The position numbers and the translations under genes were made by a program. Of a stretch of 64,000 bases of DNA, positions 62,390 through 64,000 are shown piece after piece. The stretch is taken from contig CAZPVX010000009.1 in assembly GCA_964590135.1 (NCBI GenBank), positions 62,001 to 126,000 of the forward strand, read 5' to 3'. Origin of the DNA: JBDHWI01 sp964590135. GTDB lineage: Bacteria; Chloroflexota; Anaerolineae; J036; Brachytrichaceae. The first letter of the stretch is position 1, and each line of letters opens with the position of its first letter. Under the pieces are notes generated by a model that was not told the origin of the DNA, ran no database searches, and saw only the letters and a program-made list of their open reading frames with translations.

Positions 62390-63595
62390 TTATTCATAGC
62401 GCAGCGCCTCGACCGGCGGCAGCCGGCTGGCACGCCAGGCTGGATACAGGCCGAAGATCACGCCGATGGCGACGCTGACGCCAAAGGCGATCAGCACCGA
62501 ACTGGGTTGCACGATCGGCTGGAAGTCCTCCTGAATCTGCCCGCCGAGATTCGCTGCAGCCATGCCAACCGCGACACCGATGACGCCGGCGAGGCTGGTC
62601 ACCGTCAAGGCTTCTACCAGGAATTGCGCGCGGATGGATGCCGGCGACGCGCCGACGGCTTTGCGCACGCCGATCTCGCGCGTGCGCTCGGTCACGCTCA
62701 CCAGCATGATGTTCATGATGCCGATGCCGCCCACGATGAGCGAGATCGCGCCGATGATGCCCAAAAATGCCGTCAGCGCGGTCGAGATGGTGTTGAAGCT
62801 CGACAACAGCGAGGTCGGCACGAACAGCGTGAAGGGGTCGGTTTGCTCCGGCTCAACATTCATGCGCTGGCGCAACACGCGCGTGACGGCATTCGTGACG
62901 CGCACGGTCGAGACATCCCTGGTAATCTCAAGGGTGATGCTGCTCAGGCTGCGCGCACCGCCCGGGCGCGAGGTGAACAGCTTTTCGGCAGCCACGGTGA
63001 TCGGCACGCGCACGGCATCATCCACGCCGATGCTCAGCCCGCCCTTCGGCGCGGCAACACCGACCACCTGAAATGAGACGCCGTTGATGGTGATGATTTC
63101 GCCGACGGCATTGCCGCTGGGGAAAAGACGCTCGGTCACAGCCGCACCCAGCACCGCTACGCGCGCGCGCGCATCCTCCTCGCTGCTGGTGAACCAGCGC
63201 CCCTGATCAAGTGTCACGCTGTTTTGGGCAAAAAACGCCGGCGGGCTGCCGGCGACGGTGTAGAGTTGCTTGACACGGCCGGCCATCACCTCTGCTATGT
63301 CCTCCACACCCGGCACCACGCGCACCACTCCTGGCACCTTCTTCGGGTCGGCAAGCGCCACCGCATCCTCGAACGTCAATCTGGCATTGGGGATATCGCT
63401 AGGAAAGACGTTGACCAGGTTAGTGCCGAGTGTTTCGAGCTGGGCACCGACGAAGCTCTGGACGCCGGCGCCCAGACTCAACAGAGTAACGACCGACGCC
63501 ACGCCGATGATGACGCCAAGCATGGTCAATGCCGTGCGCAGTTTGTTGGCTGCCAGGCTTTCGATTGCAGTGCGCAGTATCTCGAAGATGCTCAT
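62390..63595 (-). CDS. MacB-like ABC transporter permease (FtsX family)
   Basis: The 401-residue permease has the MacB topology: one N-terminal helix (LRTALTMLGVIIGVASVVTLLSLGAGV), a large extracytoplasmic domain (about 50-270) and three C-terminal helices (FLGIIGAISLIVGGIGIMNIMLVSVTERTREIGVRKAVGA, then the last two). The terminal P-P-V-E-A-L-R-Y-E motif is complete. These mechanotransmitter exporters move peptides, lipoproteins or drugs at the membrane surface. The ATPase gene lies 30 nt upstream. Confidence 0.92.
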   Translation of the reverse strand: MSIFEILRTAIESLAANKLRTALTMLGVIIGVASVVTLLSLGAGVQSFVGAQLETLGTNLVNVFPSDIPNARLTFEDAVALADPKKVPGVVRVVPGVEDIAEVMAGRVKQLYTVAGSPPAFFAQNSVTLDQGRWFTSSEEDARARVAVLGAAVTERLFPSGNAVGEIITINGVSFQVVGVAAPKGGLSIGVDDAVRVPITVAAEKLFTSRPGGARSLSSITLEITRDVSTVRVTNAVTRVLRQRMNVEPEQTDPFTLFVPTSLLSSFNTISTALTAFLGIIGAISLIVGGIGIMNIMLVSVTERTREIGVRKAVGASPASIRAQFLVEALTVTSLAGVIGVAVGMAAANLGGQIQEDFQPIVQPSSVLIAFGVSVAIGVIFGLYPAWRASRLPPVEALRYE

Positions 63596-63625
63596 CCAGA
63601 ACCTCCCATGCGCAAATGGGCAAAA

Positions 63626-64000
63626 TCACCGTGAGATGTCACTCTCCAACTGACCATCGCGAATGCTGATGACGCGGCGGGCGCGGGCAGCCACGCTGGG
63701 ATCATGCGTGACGATGACGAGGGTGATGCCCTTGTCTCGCTGCAACGCCTCAAACAGATCCAGCACTTCAGCGCCGGTCTTGCTGTCGAGCGAGCCGGTA
63801 GGTTCATCGGCCAGCAAGACAGATGGATCGTTGATCAGCGCGCGGGCGATGGCAACGCGCTGTTGCTGGCCGCCGCTCATCTCGGTCGGCTTGTTCTTCA
63901 GCTTGTCGCTCAATCCCACCGCCTGCATGGCAGCAGTCGCGCGCTTGTGGCGGTCGCGCGCGCCACGGCCGGCATATTGCGCCGGCAACTCCACATTGCG
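63626..64000 (-). CDS. MacB/LolD-like ABC transporter ATPase, N-terminus beyond window
   Basis: The last 124 residues of an ATPase are visible. The signature M-S-G-G-Q-Q-Q-R-V-A-I-A-R-A-L, Walker B LLADEPTGSLD and the switch His in IVTHDPSVAAR are intact, and RNVELPAQYAG just before is typical of the MacB/LolD family. The Walker A motif lies past position 64000. It is the first gene visible of the ATPase-permease-kinase-regulator unit. Confidence 0.93.
   Translation of the reverse strand, partial: RNVELPAQYAGRGARDRHKRATAAMQAVGLSDKLKNKPTEMSGGQQQRVAIARALINDPSVLLADEPTGSLDSKTGAEVLDLFEALQRDKGITLVIVTHDPSVAARARRVISIRDGQLESDISR

Overview
The window (64 kb, GC-rich, one 10-N assembly gap at 34855-34864) looks like chromosomal DNA of a Chloroflexota bacterium, probably Anaerolineae-like. 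This is inferred from gene content: a fused transaldolase/glucose-6-phosphate isomerase, a pyrophosphate-type phosphofructokinase, RND pumps served by a lipoprotein adaptor without any visible outer-membrane factor, many lipobox proteins, and a strongly over-used GCCGGC palindrome. I see no phage, transposase or CRISPR array. Coding density is high and most genes sit on the minus strand in tight operons.

Layout. 1-10.7 kb: a truncated phosphatidyltransferase, an S1-domain RNA-binding protein, two exporters (LysE, EamA), a DUF255 thioredoxin-like protein, a binding-protein/VWA fusion, an SDR dehydrogenase divergent from a methylmalonyl-CoA mutase catalytic subunit, and an ankyrin protein. 10.7-19.7 kb (minus): a catalytically degenerate secreted nuclease-like protein, PPi-type PFK, a GNAT, an ABC exporter, then (plus) a lone receiver protein, tRNA-Arg(UCU), a pair of unknown proteins with winged-helix-like repeats, and a Wzz/CpsD-like pair whose kinase P-loop is broken. 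19.8-26.6 kb (minus): a complete pentose-phosphate cluster rpiB, tal-pgi, gnd, zwf, pgl, two of whose genes carry in-frame insertions that look like dispersed intergenic repeats. 26.9-36.7 kb: alpha-glucan phosphorylase with a clear terminator, a hydrolase, a CapA-like protein, a D-amino-acid dehydrogenase, and a Fur regulator heading a nickel/cobalt ECF transporter operon (cbiMN, cbiQ, cbiO).

36.7-48.2 kb is a seven-gene minus-strand operon with three ATGA stop/start overlaps: a GT2-GtrA lipid-sugar synthase, an HprK-like kinase, a GT39 membrane glycosyltransferase, an AcpA/phospholipase-C-like phosphoesterase, a membrane-anchored Ig-like protein, a GH99-like lipoprotein and a large fibronectin/purple-acid-phosphatase-like protein on a Thr/Pro stalk. 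I read it as an undescribed envelope glycan or glycoprotein system.

48.6-60.2 kb is an efflux locus: two different CusA/CzcA-type RND pumps, one minimal adaptor lipoprotein with a very acidic loop, two further lipoproteins, and a divergent OmpR-type two-component system; the shared 0.5-kb regulatory region carries two perfect inverted repeats. 60.3-64.0 kb: a MacB-like ABC exporter operon with a NarL-type two-component system, cut by the window edge.
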